DNA of 5,380 bases. It comes from Planctomycetota bacterium. GTDB lineage: Bacteria > Planctomycetota > Planctomycetia > Isosphaerales > Isosphaeraceae. The notes under the pieces were generated by a model. That model worked only from the letters and a program-made list of their open reading frames with translations, ran no database searches and was not told the DNA's origin. The first letter of the stretch is position 1; each line of letters begins with the position of its first letter. Position numbers and translations under genes: made by a program. The stretch lies in NCBI GenBank assembly GCA_021807585.1, contig JAKBCQ010000257.1, positions 1 through 5,380 of the forward strand, given 5' to 3'. Below are positions 5,114-5,380 of this stretch, piece after piece.

Positions 5114-5380
5114 CGGCTCCTGATCGTTCCCCTCGGTTTCATCGTTGCTTTTGACCGCCGATCGACCTCCGGTCGCGCGGTTCACTCGTTCACGCCGCGC
5201 CTTCAAATCATCGCGATTCACGTCTTTCAGTTTGCGAAGTCCGATTTCGAGACGTATCGTGGGATTCGGGTCGACGCTCGAAGCGGGCTTACCCGGACCT
5301 TAATGATCGGCCCGCGTTCCAATGAACGCTTCGAATCAACGCTTCGCCCCGATCCCGCCATGAGTCGTCAATCATGCTAA
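5114..5380. other. Right-hand flank without a recognisable gene
   Basis: I see no coding region with a start signal or a family motif. A minus-strand open frame (5221-4940) lies mostly over the lipoprotein gene and reads as its shadow. Small structures seen are the inverted pair GCGGGC 5283-5288 / GCCCGC 5310-5315, without a T-run, and the direct repeat AACGCTTCG at 5325-5333 and 5338-5346. The promoter or start of the next gene may lie beyond the window. Confidence 0.5.

Noticed and set aside
5283..5315. Possible terminator GCGGGC/GCCCGC after the lipoprotein gene
   Set aside because: The loop is 21 bases and no T-run follows, and it lies 170 bp past the stop.

Overview
The window looks like a stretch of a planctomycete chromosome. 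Three things point there: a secreted DUF1080 (3-keto-disaccharide hydrolase-like) protein, a multiplied element whose translation reads EGEPPGEP (a repeat text I associate with planctomycete genomes), and the remains of an RHS/YD-repeat gene. This placement rests on remembered family patterns and was not checked by any search.

Layout, left to right. Positions 1-350 hold the tail of a broken RHS gene with a 30-bp in-frame tandem triplication and a one-base frameshift. Positions 351-1101 have no convincing gene. They carry two diverged copies of a roughly 117-bp element with imperfect inverted ends, in direct orientation with starts 290 bp apart. Positions 1102-1716 (+) encode a 204-residue exported DUF1080 protein, followed by a very strong intrinsic terminator (1752-1790).

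Two minus-strand genes run convergent to it and probably form an operon, read from right to left. The first (4344-2854) is a membrane-anchored 496-residue protein that appears to be a GTPase-family relative with its P-loop lost. The second (2725-1844) is a soluble histidine-kinase-like protein that keeps the phospho-acceptor His and the N-box Asn but lacks the glycine-rich ATP boxes. Divergent from this pair, after a 346-bp intergenic stretch, a small 140-residue lipoprotein gene lies at 4691-5113 (+). The last 267 bp hold no recognisable gene.

The most interesting idea here is the adjacent pair in which both partners look catalytically degenerate: a pseudo-GTPase at the membrane and a pseudo-histidine kinase in the cytoplasm. 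This is inference from motif inspection. A second signal is compositional: the palindrome CGATCG occurs about 30 times right of position 1800 but only once to the left of it. That marks the left third (RHS remnant, repeats, DUF1080 gene) as different in character from the right two thirds.
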